Shown: positions 9,780 to 18,438 of the stretch, piece by piece | Position numbering within the stretch: the stretch's first letter is position 1 | Layout: each line of letters begins with the position of its first letter | Assembly (NCBI RefSeq): GCF_023017105.1 | Contig: NZ_JALKEV010000007.1 | Span: forward strand, 169,647-233,646 | From: Halalkalibacter sp. APA_J-10(15) | GTDB taxonomy: Bacteria > Bacillota > Bacilli > Bacillales > Bacillaceae_D | Length of the DNA: 64,000 bases | Direction: 5' to 3' | Made by a program: the position numbers and the translations under genes | The notes under the pieces: model-generated | What the model was told of the DNA's origin: nothing | Database searches by the model: none | The model's input: only the letters and a program-made list of their open reading frames with translations

Positions 9780-10026
9780 CTTCATTCCTCTATTTCGACT
9801 TTTACTGGAAGAGAAGAGCATGGCGACGAGGCAGATGACCTCGTGCGACACATGTGATCCTCGTTCCTCTATTCACTCTGTATGGCACTATTTACAGTCG
9901 TTAAGCGCTCCTCATTCCGCTATTTTGGGTTTTATTCCTTCTTTTGTCCTTGTTAAGTTCATATAGCGGAATGAGGATTACTTTTTCATCTGAGGAAGTG
10001 GTGTTTCCACTATTAGCGGAATGAGG
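9780..10026. repeat. Dispersed 15-bp intergenic repeat, cluster 1
   Basis: Five copies of CCTCATTCCGCTATT or one- to two-base variants: 9780-9794, 9859-9873 and 9910-9924 in forward sense, 9962-9976 and 10012-10026 in reverse sense. The first three point toward the last two. A second cluster lies at 32587-32754. Confidence 0.75.
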
Positions 10027-10148
10027 ATTCCCCTTGCTTTTTGTGTGCACCTGGTATGCACTTCAGTGAGCGGAGAAAGAGAGGATTAGGTTGAATCGTT
10101 GCCTCCCCTTTTCATAAAAAGAAAGCGTCGTCACGTCTCCGCGGAACT

Positions 10149-10186
10149 ATTTTAAGAAAAGACCGCTATCGCGGTTTTTCTTAAAA
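10149..10186. repeat. Hairpin repeat AAGAAAAGACCGC, copy 1
   Basis: TTTTAAGAAAAGACCGC, loop TATC, then GCGGTTTTTCTTAAAA: about 16 paired bases with a single bulge. It ends in a T-run on both strands and could act as a bidirectional terminator. Confidence 0.65.
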
Positions 10187-10280
10187 GATAAAATTATATA
10201 AAAATCGAGGAAGAAATGTGGAATAAGCATAGAAGAAGTTGGCAGATTCAAAGAAGAGCGTTGGCTTCGCCCGTTTACGA

Positions 10281-10313
10281 GTTTTTATGAAAGAAACCCA
10301 CTTTCATAAAAAC
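10281..10313. repeat. Perfect 13-bp inverted repeat
   Basis: GTTTTTATGAAAG (10281-10293), loop AAACCCA, CTTTCATAAAAAC (10301-10313). No T-run follows directly. Confidence 0.7.
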
Positions 10314-10346
10314 TTAAACCCGCTGTAACAGCTTCGCACAACGTAA

Positions 10347-10378
10347 TTAAGAAAAGACCGCTATTGCGGTTTTTCTTA
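10347..10378. repeat. Hairpin repeat AAGAAAAGACCGC, copy 2
   Basis: TTAAGAAAAGACCGC, loop TATT, GCGGTTTTTCTTA. Almost identical to copy 1, about 200 bp away, and ending just before the first cre site of the importer operon. Confidence 0.65.
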
Positions 10379-10392
10379 TGTAAGCGGTTTAA
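10379..10392 (+). promoter_or_regulatory. cre (CcpA) site 1 of importer operon
   Basis: TGTAAGCGGTTTAA matches TGWNANCGNTNWCA at 13 of 14 positions. It lies about 60 bp upstream of the -10 element. Confidence 0.55.
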
Positions 10393-10447
10393 AAAAATGC
10401 AATAAAAGATATTAACATTCTCTAATTTTAAAAAGACAGAATCTTTA

Positions 10448-10466
10448 TATAATGAAAGCGTATTCA
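10448..10466 (+). promoter_or_regulatory. Importer promoter -10 with cre site 2
   Basis: TATAAT at 10448-10453 shares its last base with TGAAAGCGTATTCA (10453-10466), a 13-of-14 match to the cre consensus, positioned over the transcription start. The -35 is weak, consistent with need for the YesN-like activator. Confidence 0.6.
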
Positions 10467-10488
10467 AAAATAATAAGGGGGTTTTACT

Positions 10489-11784
10489 ATGAAAAAGCTA
10501 TTATTGATGGTTAGTATCTTCATGATGTTTGTGCTAGTTGCTTGTGGTGGTAACGACACAGATTCGACAGGAGAGACAGAACCGAATGAAAATGAGCTTC
10601 AAGAGGGCGACTCTGTTGAGCTAAGAGTGTTTATTCCACAACCTCGCTTTAGAGAACAGTATGAAAATTATTTTAATCAATTTTCTGAAAAATATTTAGA
10701 AGAAACAGGGATAGAAGTAACCTATCAATTAGAATTCCCTGCTGCCGATCAAGCGACGCAAATTTTGCAAACGCGTTTAGCAACAAGCGACAGTCCTGAT
10801 ATCTTTGTTGTTCATGCAGTTAACGATATACCAGTGTACAATCGTGCGGGTTATCTAGAGGATTTATCAGATGAGCCGTTTGTTGAGAATCTTCTTGATG
10901 CTACACGAGAAGCGGTGACACATAATGGGGAAGTCGTGGCGCTACCGCTAGAAACATTATCTTGGGGTTATTTATATAACATCGATATGTTTGAAGAGCT
11001 TGGTCTTGAATTACCTGAAACACTTTCTGAAATGGAAGAAGTGATTCAAGTTCTTGAAGAAAATGATATTACTCCATTTATTGCGTCTTACAATGAGGGC
11101 TGGATTCCACAGCTATTCTTACCACTTATTACAGGGGCATTAATGGAAACAGAGAACGAAGACTTTATGGAAAGAATGAATAATGACGAAGGCTCATTTG
11201 CTGAGCTAGATGGCTTCTTTGAGGTAATCGATCTTGTTGCTACACATACGACGTCTCGAGGATTTGAAATTGATGGCGATCAAGGAAGTGCGATGTTTGC
11301 TAATGGTGAGGCAGCGATGTGGGTTCAAGGTCCGTGGTTTGCTGAGTCCATTCTTTCTGCTAATGAATCGATTAACTTTGGTGTAGCACCGTTGCCAATT
11401 AATGAAAGTCCTGAGGCGACAATGATTAATTCATCAACAACGACGTCATTGGCGGTTTCAAGCTTAAGTGAAAATAAGAGAGTAGCGAAAGATTTACTCA
11501 ACTATATTTTAGATGAGGAAGATTCATCTCAGTTGTTCCAAGACTTAATGTTTAATCAAGTGGCTCATTCACATGATTTTGATCCATTCCCGTGGTTAAT
11601 TGAAGCAAATGAGTATATTGTTGATGGTCGCGCTTATCAAGATCCAGCCATTCCACAAGCAGTTAAAACGGAATCAGAAAGTGCATTGCAAAGTTATTTA
11701 GCTGGAAGCTTAGATCAAGAGGGAGTAATTCAAGCGCTTGATCGCGCTTGGCAACAAGCTAATCAAGTAAATGGTGATGATTAA
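10489..11784 (+). CDS. Sugar ABC importer, solute-binding lipoprotein
   Basis: 431 residues. Lipoprotein signal with lipobox LVAC, lipidated Cys at residue 19, then an acidic linker and a family 1 extracellular solute-binding fold (QILQTRLATSDSPDIFVVHAVND; GEAAMWVQGPWF is a typical late motif). It would capture an oligosaccharide at the outer face of the membrane and hand it to the two permeases encoded next. First gene of an operon with two permeases, GH42 and GH30; GGGGG ribosome site ten bases before ATG. A hairpin separates it from the permeases. Ligand is unknown; the enzymes suggest a beta-galactoside or beta-glucoside. Confidence 0.9.
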   Translation: MKKLLLMVSIFMMFVLVACGGNDTDSTGETEPNENELQEGDSVELRVFIPQPRFREQYENYFNQFSEKYLEETGIEVTYQLEFPAADQATQILQTRLATSDSPDIFVVHAVNDIPVYNRAGYLEDLSDEPFVENLLDATREAVTHNGEVVALPLETLSWGYLYNIDMFEELGLELPETLSEMEEVIQVLEENDITPFIASYNEGWIPQLFLPLITGALMETENEDFMERMNNDEGSFAELDGFFEVIDLVATHTTSRGFEIDGDQGSAMFANGEAAMWVQGPWFAESILSANESINFGVAPLPINESPEATMINSSTTTSLAVSSLSENKRVAKDLLNYILDEEDSSQLFQDLMFNQVAHSHDFDPFPWLIEANEYIVDGRAYQDPAIPQAVKTESESALQSYLAGSLDQEGVIQALDRAWQQANQVNGDD

Positions 11785-11794
11785 TTTGTTTCAC

Positions 11795-11829
11795 ATGACT
11801 CTTGAGAGTGATACGCTCTCTTGAGTCAT
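11795..11829 (+). other. Intercistronic hairpin after binding-protein gene
   Basis: ATGACTC..GAGAG (from 11795) pairs with CTCTC..GAGTCAT (to 11829) with a TT/TT internal loop. There is no T-run, so it probably stabilises the upstream message or partly halts transcription, giving more binding protein than permease. Confidence 0.55.
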
Positions 11830-11861
11830 CTCCTTTCATTATAAGTAAAGAGGTGGGGAAA

Positions 11862-12812
11862 ATGGCTCAATTAAACAGTGGAGCAAATCAGGTGAATGAC
11901 CCGAAATTTAGAGATAAATGGATGCGGTTTGTGAAAGGGAAGAATAAAGGAACTTTATCGTTGTTCTTATTTTTAGCGCCTGCGCTGTTATTTTACATTA
12001 CCTTTTTACTTATACCTGCAATAGGTGGAGCCTACTACAGTTTAACCGATTGGAACGGTCTATCAAGAAGCTCGAATTTTGTTGGTATAAGTAATTATGT
12101 AGAAGCTCTTCGGAATGATCCTGATTTTTTAAATTCATTGTGGTTTACATTAAAATTAACAGTCGTTATATTGGTCGTTCAAAATGTGGTTGCCCTTTTC
12201 TTAGCGGTTATGATTGAATCAAGATCACGAGGTAAAGGGTTGTTCCGTACGGTCTTTTTTATGCCGAATATGGTAAGTTTAATCATTAGTGCGTTTATGT
12301 GGTATTTTATTTTCGTGACAGTTCTACCGCAATTGTCTGAGTGGGCGATTCTCACATTTCTCGATCAAGAGTGGCTTGGAAATCCCCAGACTGCCTTTTA
12401 TTCGATCTTAATTGTGTCGCTATGGCGTGGAATTGGGTACATGATGATTATTTATATTGCAGCATTGCAAGGAGTTCCAAAGCATTTGAAGGAAGCAGCG
12501 GTCATTGATGGGGCATCAGCATTTCAAAGTTTTAGAAATGTTACCTTACCAATGATTATGCATGCGATTACGATTTGCTTATTCCTCACACTTAATGAGG
12601 CGTTTCGAATCTTTGATGTTGTGTTTGCTTTAACAGGTGGGGGCCCAGGTAGGAGTACGCAAGTTATTGCTTTGAATATATACCATGAGGCGTTTTCTGG
12701 AAACTATCGATTTGGGTATGCGAGTGCCAAAGCGATGATTTTATTCTTTATCGTATTAGTCATTACGGTGATTCAAGTTTCGGTTATGAAGAGGAGGGAA
12801 ATTGAGTCATGA
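11862..12812 (+). CDS. Sugar ABC importer permease 1 (LplB/UgpA-like)
   Basis: 316 residues. Six predicted membrane helices; the cytoplasmic EAA loop HLKEAAVIDGASAFQSFRNVTLPM docks the ATPase. ATG 11862 has AGAGGTGGGG just upstream; the frame extends back to 11802, but that part falls inside the intercistronic hairpin. Its stop overlaps the next start as ATGA. With permease 2 it forms the heterodimeric channel for the lipoprotein-bound sugar. No ATPase gene is nearby. Confidence 0.9.
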   Translation: MAQLNSGANQVNDPKFRDKWMRFVKGKNKGTLSLFLFLAPALLFYITFLLIPAIGGAYYSLTDWNGLSRSSNFVGISNYVEALRNDPDFLNSLWFTLKLTVVILVVQNVVALFLAVMIESRSRGKGLFRTVFFMPNMVSLIISAFMWYFIFVTVLPQLSEWAILTFLDQEWLGNPQTAFYSILIVSLWRGIGYMMIIYIAALQGVPKHLKEAAVIDGASAFQSFRNVTLPMIMHAITICLFLTLNEAFRIFDVVFALTGGGPGRSTQVIALNIYHEAFSGNYRFGYASAKAMILFFIVLVITVIQVSVMKRREIES

Positions 12813-13636
12813 GAACAAATAAAGTGGCAGCTTCCTTAAATACAGTTATTCTAGTTTTGTTTGGCGCTTTGACATTATTCCCAATTTACTTGGCTGTTGT
12901 AAATTCATTTAAAACTCAAAGTGAAATCTTTGCTAATGTGTTGGCGTTACCAACATCTTTAAACTTTGATAATTATATTAATGCGATGCAGCAGGTTAAT
13001 TTCTTTAGTAGTATGTGGAATACGCTTATCGTCACAACGATTGGTTTGCTCGGCATCATTATTTGTGGTTCGTTAGCTGGCTATAAGCTAGCACGGACAA
13101 AAAGCAAGTTGAGCTCATTGTTCTTCCTTGTTTTTATTGCATCGATGCTTATCCCGTTTCATTCGATTATGATTACGTTAACGCAAGTAGCGAATAACAT
13201 TGGTGTTCAAGGCTCACCTTATGGGCTTGGATTAATTTATATTGGTTTAGGTGTTAATATGGCGATTTTCTTATGTCATGGATTTACGAAAACGATTCCG
13301 AAAGAATTAGAAGAATCAGCAAAAATAGATGGGGCAAACGAAATACAAATTTTCATGAAAATTATTTTCCCAATGCTAACGCCGATTCTTGTTACGATTG
13401 CGATTTTAAATATTTTATGGCTGTGGAATGATTTCCTTTTACCGTTGTTAATGTTAACGAATGTTAATAATTACACGTTAATTCTTGCGATCAACATGCT
13501 GTTTGGAGAATATAACAATGATTGGCCACAAATTTTATCAGCCTTGGTTATTACGGCTTTACCATTAATTATTTTTTATCTAGTGTTCCAACGCTTTATT
13601 TTACACGGTATTGCTGAAGGTGCTGTTAAAGGTTAA
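12809..13636 (+). CDS. Sugar ABC importer permease 2 (UgpE-like)
   Basis: 275 residues with six predicted membrane helices and the EAA loop KELEESAKIDGANEIQIFMKI, the ATPase docking site of carbohydrate uptake transporter permeases. It ends with the family-typical GIAEGAVKG. Start overlaps the stop of permease 1 by four bases (ATGA), indicating translational coupling. The ATP-hydrolysing subunit must come from elsewhere, in Bacillus usually the shared ATPase MsmX. Confidence 0.92.
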   Translation: MRTNKVAASLNTVILVLFGALTLFPIYLAVVNSFKTQSEIFANVLALPTSLNFDNYINAMQQVNFFSSMWNTLIVTTIGLLGIIICGSLAGYKLARTKSKLSSLFFLVFIASMLIPFHSIMITLTQVANNIGVQGSPYGLGLIYIGLGVNMAIFLCHGFTKTIPKELEESAKIDGANEIQIFMKIIFPMLTPILVTIAILNILWLWNDFLLPLLMLTNVNNYTLILAINMLFGEYNNDWPQILSALVITALPLIIFYLVFQRFILHGIAEGAVKG

Positions 13637-13656
13637 ACGATGTTAGGAGGGGTAAT

Positions 13657-15672
13657 GTGAAGAATCAGTTATACTATGGTGTTGCTTATTATGATGAATA
13701 TATGCCATATGATCGATTAGATGAAGATATTAAAATGATGAAGGATGCGGGCATTACAGTTGTCCGCATTGCTGAATCGACGTGGAGTACACATGAGCCA
13801 CAAAATGGTGTCTTCGATTTTAGCTCAGTGGATCGTGTACTAGATGCTATGCATAAGGCTGGAATTGACGTTATTGTTGGGACGCCAACCTATGCTGTTC
13901 CGACATGGATGGTGAAGGAGCATCCGAGTGTACTAGCGGAAACGAAGGAAGGAAAGGGGAAGTACGGAGCAAGACAAATCATGGATATTACGAATCCGAC
14001 GTATTTGTTCTATGCCGAAAGAATCATTCGCAAGCTCATTTCCCGTGTGAAGGATCACCCTGCAGTGATTGGTTATCAGACTGATAATGAAACGAAGCAT
14101 TACGGGACGGTGGGGCCAAATGTTCAAGTTCAGTTTGTGAAATATATGCGTGAGAAGTTTGGTTCACTTGAAGAGGTAAATAAAAAATTCGGCCTAGATT
14201 ATTGGAGCAATCGCATTAATAGTTGGGAGGACTTCCCCTCTGTTGTTGGGACGATTAATGGTAGTCTCGGTTCGGAGTTTGCTAAGTTTCAACGAACGCT
14301 TGTGACAGATTTTCTTGCCTGGCAAGCTTCTCTCGTTAATGAATACAAAAGAGAGGATCAATTTGTGACGCAAAATTTTGATTTTGAATGGCGAGGCTAT
14401 TCGTATGGTGTACAACCTGATGTTGATCATTTCGAGGCAGCGAAGCCGTTTGATATTGCGGGAGTGGACATTTATCACCCGTCACAGGATGAATTAACAG
14501 GAGCAGAAATATCGTTAGGTGGCGATATCACTCGTTCATTGAAGCATGACAATTATCTCGTATTAGAAACACAAGCACAGGCATTTATTCATTGGACACC
14601 ATATCCAGGGCAGCTACGTCTTCAAGCGTTTAGTCACCTTGCTTCTGGAGCTAACATGGTTGCTTATTGGCATTGGCATTCGATCCATAATTCATTCGAA
14701 ACGTATTGGAAGGGGTTATTAAGTCATGATCTGAAGTCGAACCCTACCTATGAAGAAGCAAAGACAGTTGGGGCGGATTTTAAGAAGCTATCTTCTAAGC
14801 TCGTTAATTTGAACAAGAAAAATGATGTCGCCATGCTTATCAGTAATGAAGCTTTAACGTCTCTTGAATGGTTTCCGTTCCATTTCACTAGTGAGAAAAA
14901 CTACAATGACGTCGTTCGACTGATATATAACGAGCTATATAATATGAATGTAGGTTGTGACTTCATTCATCCTAAGTCAGAAAATCTGGATCAGTATCAT
15001 TTGATTGTTGTACCTGCTCTCTATTCAGCCTCTGATGAATGTTTAGAGCGTTTGAATCACTTTGTTGAGCAAGGCGGTCACGTCGTTTATACGTTTAAGA
15101 GTGGTTTTACTGATGAACATGTTAAGGTTCGTACGACAACACAGCCCGGAATAATTGATGAAGTATGTGGCGTTACCTATAGTCAATTTGTCGAGCCGAA
15201 ACAAGTGACATTAAAGAGTGACCCATTTAACGTAGGGGTAGAGCATAATCAAGTAGATACATGGATGGAGCTGTTAACGCCAACGACTGCTGATGTTCTT
15301 GCCTATTATGACCATCCGCATTGGGGAAAGTATGCTGCGATCACACAAAATGAATATGGACAAGGAGTTGCGACGTATATCGGTTGCTTTATTAGCTCGA
15401 AGGCGATGAAGGCGGTATTAGAGCAGGCAGTGAAAAAGGCTGGATTATGGGGAAGCGATCAAGACCTTTCGTTCCCAATTATTACGAAGTCAGGAAAAAA
15501 TGATGCAGGTAATACGATTCGTTACTATTTTAACTATTCAGATACAGCTGTTTTATTTACGTATCCATATGCTCATGGGACTGATTTATTATCAGGAAAC
15601 GAATGTGTACAAGGGGATGAAGTAAAGCTTGACCGTTGGGGATTTTGTGTATTGGAGGAGAGGAGCTTATGA
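13657..15672 (+). CDS. GH42 beta-galactosidase, cytoplasmic
   Basis: 671 residues, normal length for glycoside hydrolase family 42. N-terminal barrel begins YYGVAYYDEYMPYDRLDEDI; the acid/base Glu is residue 145 in TDNETKHYG, and the likely nucleophile is Glu 304 in LVLETQAQ. A trimerisation (glutamine amidotransferase-like) domain follows (YHLIVVPALYSASDECLERL). No signal peptide, so it splits terminal beta-galactose (or alpha-arabinopyranose) from imported sugars. Start is GTG with AGGAGGGG just upstream; an ATG two bases earlier runs into a stop. Fourth gene of the importer operon, overlapping GH30 by ATGA. Confidence 0.92.
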   Translation: MKNQLYYGVAYYDEYMPYDRLDEDIKMMKDAGITVVRIAESTWSTHEPQNGVFDFSSVDRVLDAMHKAGIDVIVGTPTYAVPTWMVKEHPSVLAETKEGKGKYGARQIMDITNPTYLFYAERIIRKLISRVKDHPAVIGYQTDNETKHYGTVGPNVQVQFVKYMREKFGSLEEVNKKFGLDYWSNRINSWEDFPSVVGTINGSLGSEFAKFQRTLVTDFLAWQASLVNEYKREDQFVTQNFDFEWRGYSYGVQPDVDHFEAAKPFDIAGVDIYHPSQDELTGAEISLGGDITRSLKHDNYLVLETQAQAFIHWTPYPGQLRLQAFSHLASGANMVAYWHWHSIHNSFETYWKGLLSHDLKSNPTYEEAKTVGADFKKLSSKLVNLNKKNDVAMLISNEALTSLEWFPFHFTSEKNYNDVVRLIYNELYNMNVGCDFIHPKSENLDQYHLIVVPALYSASDECLERLNHFVEQGGHVVYTFKSGFTDEHVKVRTTTQPGIIDEVCGVTYSQFVEPKQVTLKSDPFNVGVEHNQVDTWMELLTPTTADVLAYYDHPHWGKYAAITQNEYGQGVATYIGCFISSKAMKAVLEQAVKKAGLWGSDQDLSFPIITKSGKNDAGNTIRYYFNYSDTAVLFTYPYAHGTDLLSGNECVQGDEVKLDRWGFCVLEERSL

Positions 15673-16994
15673 GATGGCTTTCATCAACAGAGTCAGGACG
15701 ATGGAAGGAGAAAGATGTTAAGGTAGAAACCAATCAAAAGAAACAGTCGAGTTTGACGATTACCTCAACAGCTCGTCAGCTCGTTGAAGGATTTGGTGGT
15801 TGCTTCAATGAGTTAGGGTATGAGGCTCTTTCTTTCTTGAGTGAGGAAGATCGAGAGCAGGTGCTCTATCATTTGTTTCATCCTGATGGCGATTGTAAAT
15901 TCTCTGTTTGCCGTCTGCCAATTGGAGCAAGTGATTATGCATTAGAATGGTATAGTTTAAATGAACATGACGATGATTATGAGATGGAGCACTTTTCGAT
16001 TGAAAGGGATCGAAAGTATTTAATTCCCTATATTAAAGAAGCGCTTCGTTTCAATCCGAATTTAACGTTATTTGCTTCACCGTGGAGCCCGCCAACTTGG
16101 ATGAAAACACCGAAGGCTTATAATTACGGGACGTTACGATGGGAAAAAGAGGTGCTAGAGGCGTATGCCCTCTATTTTGTGAAATTTATCGAAGCTTATA
16201 AACAAGAAGGTATTACGATTCATCAAATTCACGTGCAAAATGAAGTCGTTGCTGATCAGAAGTTTCCGTCTTGTGTATGGACAGGTGAGCAATTGCGAGA
16301 ATTTATTCGTGATTACTTAGGGCCGGCTTTTAAACGGCATCACATTGAGACTGAAATTTGGCTAGGGACAATCAATGCTCCTGAGCCTTGGGATGAGTGG
16401 ATGAAAGGAAAAGCACAAGATCACGATGAGTATGCTCATACAGTATTAAGTGATCCAGAAGCATATAAATATGTAAGTGGTGTTGGTTATCAATGGGCAG
16501 GTAAGTATGGCATTCAACGAACGGTCTTGAGCTATCCCGAGCTTCGTTACATGCAAACGGAAAATGAGTGTGGAGACGGTACGAATACATGGTTTTACGC
16601 GAAATATATCTTTAACCTGTATCAGCATTACTTTACGAATGGGGTTAACAGTTATATTTATTGGAACATGGTTCTTCAGCCGAAAGGGCGCAGTACATGG
16701 GGGTGGGAGCAAAACTCGATGTTAACAATCGAGAAAGAACAGCAACAATTAACTCAGAACCCTGAATACTATGTGATGAAGCATTTTTCTCATTTTGTTC
16801 GTCCTGATGCACGACGGATTGAAACAACTGGATCATGGACTGGGAATTCACTCGTATTTGAGAATAAAGATGGCTCGTTGGTAGTCGTGATTCAGAATCC
16901 GTTTAAAGAAGAGCGTGAAGTGGTGATTGAACATAATGGTCAGCAGTATTCCTTTAGCTTGGAAGCGGAGTCGTTTAATTCTATCGTTCTATAA
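15669..16994 (+). CDS. GH30 glycosidase, cytoplasmic
   Basis: 441 residues. Glycoside hydrolase family 30: GFGGCFNELGYEAL at the start, SPWSPPTWMKT, acid/base Glu 192 in HVQNEVVAD, nucleophile Glu 298 in MQTENECGDG, and a C-terminal beta domain. Family members cut beta-1,6-glucan, glucosylceramide, beta-xylan or beta-1,6-galactan; I cannot assign the subfamily. No signal peptide, so it acts on imported oligosaccharides. ATG overlaps the GH42 stop (ATGA) after a GGAGGAGAGGAG ribosome site. Together with GH42 it could strip galactose- or glucose-decorated oligomers. A clear terminator follows. Confidence 0.88.
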   Translation: MRWLSSTESGRWKEKDVKVETNQKKQSSLTITSTARQLVEGFGGCFNELGYEALSFLSEEDREQVLYHLFHPDGDCKFSVCRLPIGASDYALEWYSLNEHDDDYEMEHFSIERDRKYLIPYIKEALRFNPNLTLFASPWSPPTWMKTPKAYNYGTLRWEKEVLEAYALYFVKFIEAYKQEGITIHQIHVQNEVVADQKFPSCVWTGEQLREFIRDYLGPAFKRHHIETEIWLGTINAPEPWDEWMKGKAQDHDEYAHTVLSDPEAYKYVSGVGYQWAGKYGIQRTVLSYPELRYMQTENECGDGTNTWFYAKYIFNLYQHYFTNGVNSYIYWNMVLQPKGRSTWGWEQNSMLTIEKEQQQLTQNPEYYVMKHFSHFVRPDARRIETTGSWTGNSLVFENKDGSLVVVIQNPFKEEREVVIEHNGQQYSFSLEAESFNSIVL

Positions 16995-17008
16995 AGTAGA
17001 AATGAAGA

Positions 17009-17043
17009 AAACTTAGTGTAAACTGCACTAAGTTTTTTTTTTT
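17009..17043 (+). terminator. Terminator of importer/GH42/GH30 operon
   Basis: AAACTTAGTG (17009-17018) and CACTAAGTTT (17026-17035) form a 10-bp stem with loop TAAACTG, followed by a run of T to 17043. Confidence 0.88.
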
Positions 17044-17200
17044 ATGTGAAATCAGGATGTATAAAAATTGAGGAATGTTTCTAATGGATTCTAGTTGTTC
17101 ACTATGCCTGTAATGGATCGGAAATAATTAGAATGAAATAGATAGACATCTAATAAGTATAAATAGCTTCCAATTTTATGAAGGTAGAGGAGAGATTGTC

Positions 17201-18190
17201 TTGAGAATTACGATTAAAGACATTGCTCGAATTTGCGGTGTATCACCGGGGACAGTGGATCGAGCATTAAACAACAGAGTAGGGATAAGTGAGAAAACGA
17301 GGAGAAAGGTATTGGAGGTTGCTGAGGAGGTGAATTATCATCCGAACTATACCGCTAGAAGCTTAGTAACAGGTAAAACGATGACAATAGGAGTTGTTTT
17401 ATTTGATCTATATAATCGCTCCTTTGCCCAATTACTAAACGCGATAGAGCGAAAAGCTAGAGAGTTAGGTTACTTTGTATATATTACATTAACGGATAAA
17501 GACCGTGAAAATGAGTTGAAATGTATCGACTATTTAGTCAAGCGAAAGGTGGATGGTATGATTCTGTTCTCTGTGAATAAAGGGAAAAAATTTGAAACGT
17601 ATCTATTAAGTATGGAAGTTCCTCTTATATCAATCTTTAATTATATTTCTGGAAAAATTGAATACATCGGCATACCAGAACGTCAAGCTATGAAAGAAGC
17701 TGTTGATTATATGGCTAATAAAGGATATAAACACTATATTTATGTGAGCCCACCGTTACGTTATGTAGGAAAGTCTAATGTTTATACGCAAGAGGAAAGG
17801 TTATATGGCTTTATCGAAGGATTAGAGCAAAATGGGATCGTATCAAAGCCTTTGATTATAAAAAGCGATGATTATGTAGAGGAATTAAAGCATATCGTCT
17901 ATAACCTAAATGAAAAGGTAGCCATTGTTTGTTCTACAGATTTGTACGCGTTAGAAGTGATGAATGAATTGAAAGGGCAGGGCTATGATATTCCCAGTCA
18001 GGTAGGGGTTATGGGCTTTGATGATATTGATATGTTGAAGTATATTACACCGAGATTGACGACTGTAAAATATCCGATTGAGGAGATTGGAAGAAGAGCG
18101 GTTGCAAGTATGATTCATAAAATTAGTCAAGGGCATTTTATAAAAACACCTTTACTAAATTATGAAATCGTAGAAGGTGCTTCGATTTAA
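17201..18190 (+). CDS. LacI-family transcriptional regulator
   Basis: 329 residues. N-terminal LacI helix-turn-helix (IKDIARICGVSPGTVDRALNN) with hinge region ARSLVTGKT, then a periplasmic-binding-like sugar sensor domain (IGVVLFDLYNRSFAQLL, GVMGFDDIDMLKYITPRLTTV). TTG start, preceded by AGAGGAGAG. The family binds palindromes with a central CG, mostly as repressors released by a sugar or sugar phosphate. Two such palindromes lie between this gene and the next ABC operon, making them its probable operators. Confidence 0.92.
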   Translation: MRITIKDIARICGVSPGTVDRALNNRVGISEKTRRKVLEVAEEVNYHPNYTARSLVTGKTMTIGVVLFDLYNRSFAQLLNAIERKARELGYFVYITLTDKDRENELKCIDYLVKRKVDGMILFSVNKGKKFETYLLSMEVPLISIFNYISGKIEYIGIPERQAMKEAVDYMANKGYKHYIYVSPPLRYVGKSNVYTQEERLYGFIEGLEQNGIVSKPLIIKSDDYVEELKHIVYNLNEKVAIVCSTDLYALEVMNELKGQGYDIPSQVGVMGFDDIDMLKYITPRLTTVKYPIEEIGRRAVASMIHKISQGHFIKTPLLNYEIVEGASI

Positions 18191-18329
18191 CGCACACAGA
18201 AGCTAGTACTATACATTTTGTCCAATAAGTCAAAAGAGTTTTTACGTTTAATCGAATGAAAGAAGAGAACCGTGCATATAGTTTATAAGGTTCTACATCA
18301 TATCGTTTTCTAGGACGTTGCTTTCATTC

Positions 18330-18341
18330 GTGTACGTACAC
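18330..18341 (+). promoter_or_regulatory. Palindromic operator O-left
   Basis: GTGTACGTACAC, a perfect 12-bp palindrome with central CG, typical of LacI-family sites. It is an exact copy of the core of the palindrome at 18421-18438, centre-to-centre 94 bp. Confidence 0.6.
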
Positions 18342-18374
18342 AATTGATTAGAAGGTAGAGATTACTCATTTTTT

Positions 18375-18388
18375 TGTAAGCGTTTACT
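18375..18388 (+). promoter_or_regulatory. cre (CcpA) site
   Basis: TGTAAGCGTTTACT matches the cre consensus at 13 of 14 positions and lies between the two LacI-type palindromes. CcpA would repress this importer when a preferred sugar is present. Confidence 0.65.
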
Positions 18389-18420
18389 TTATAGATCTAT
18401 TTTTCTTTTCTTATTAGAAA

Positions 18421-18438
18421 ACCGTGTACGTACACGGT
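18421..18438 (+). promoter_or_regulatory. Palindromic operator O-right
   Basis: ACCGTGTACGTACACGGT is a perfect 18-bp palindrome. It shares the 12-bp core with the site at 18330-18341. Confidence 0.65.

Larger units (their letters stand above)
9748..10488. other. Repeat- and hairpin-rich intergenic region
   Basis: Some 740 bases with no credible gene. It holds five copies of the dispersed motif CCTCATTCCGCTATT (both orientations, 9780-10026), two copies of the AAGAAAAGACCGC hairpin (10150 and 10347), a perfect 13-bp inverted repeat (10281-10313), and the promoter with two cre sites for the importer operon. A 64-codon open frame starting at 9772 has no ribosome site and is built from the repeats, so it is not called. 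Confidence 0.7.

Noticed and set aside
9772-9966. 64-codon open frame in the repeat-rich gap
   Set aside because: No ribosome site, composition dictated by the CCTCATTCC repeats, no family resemblance.
9780-10026. CRISPR-like array
   Set aside because: Copies are in both orientations with irregular spacing and no cas genes; short motif, not direct repeats with spacers.
10285-10467. 60-codon minus-strand frame upstream of the first importer
   Set aside because: Spans two hairpins and the promoter of the forward operon; no ribosome site.
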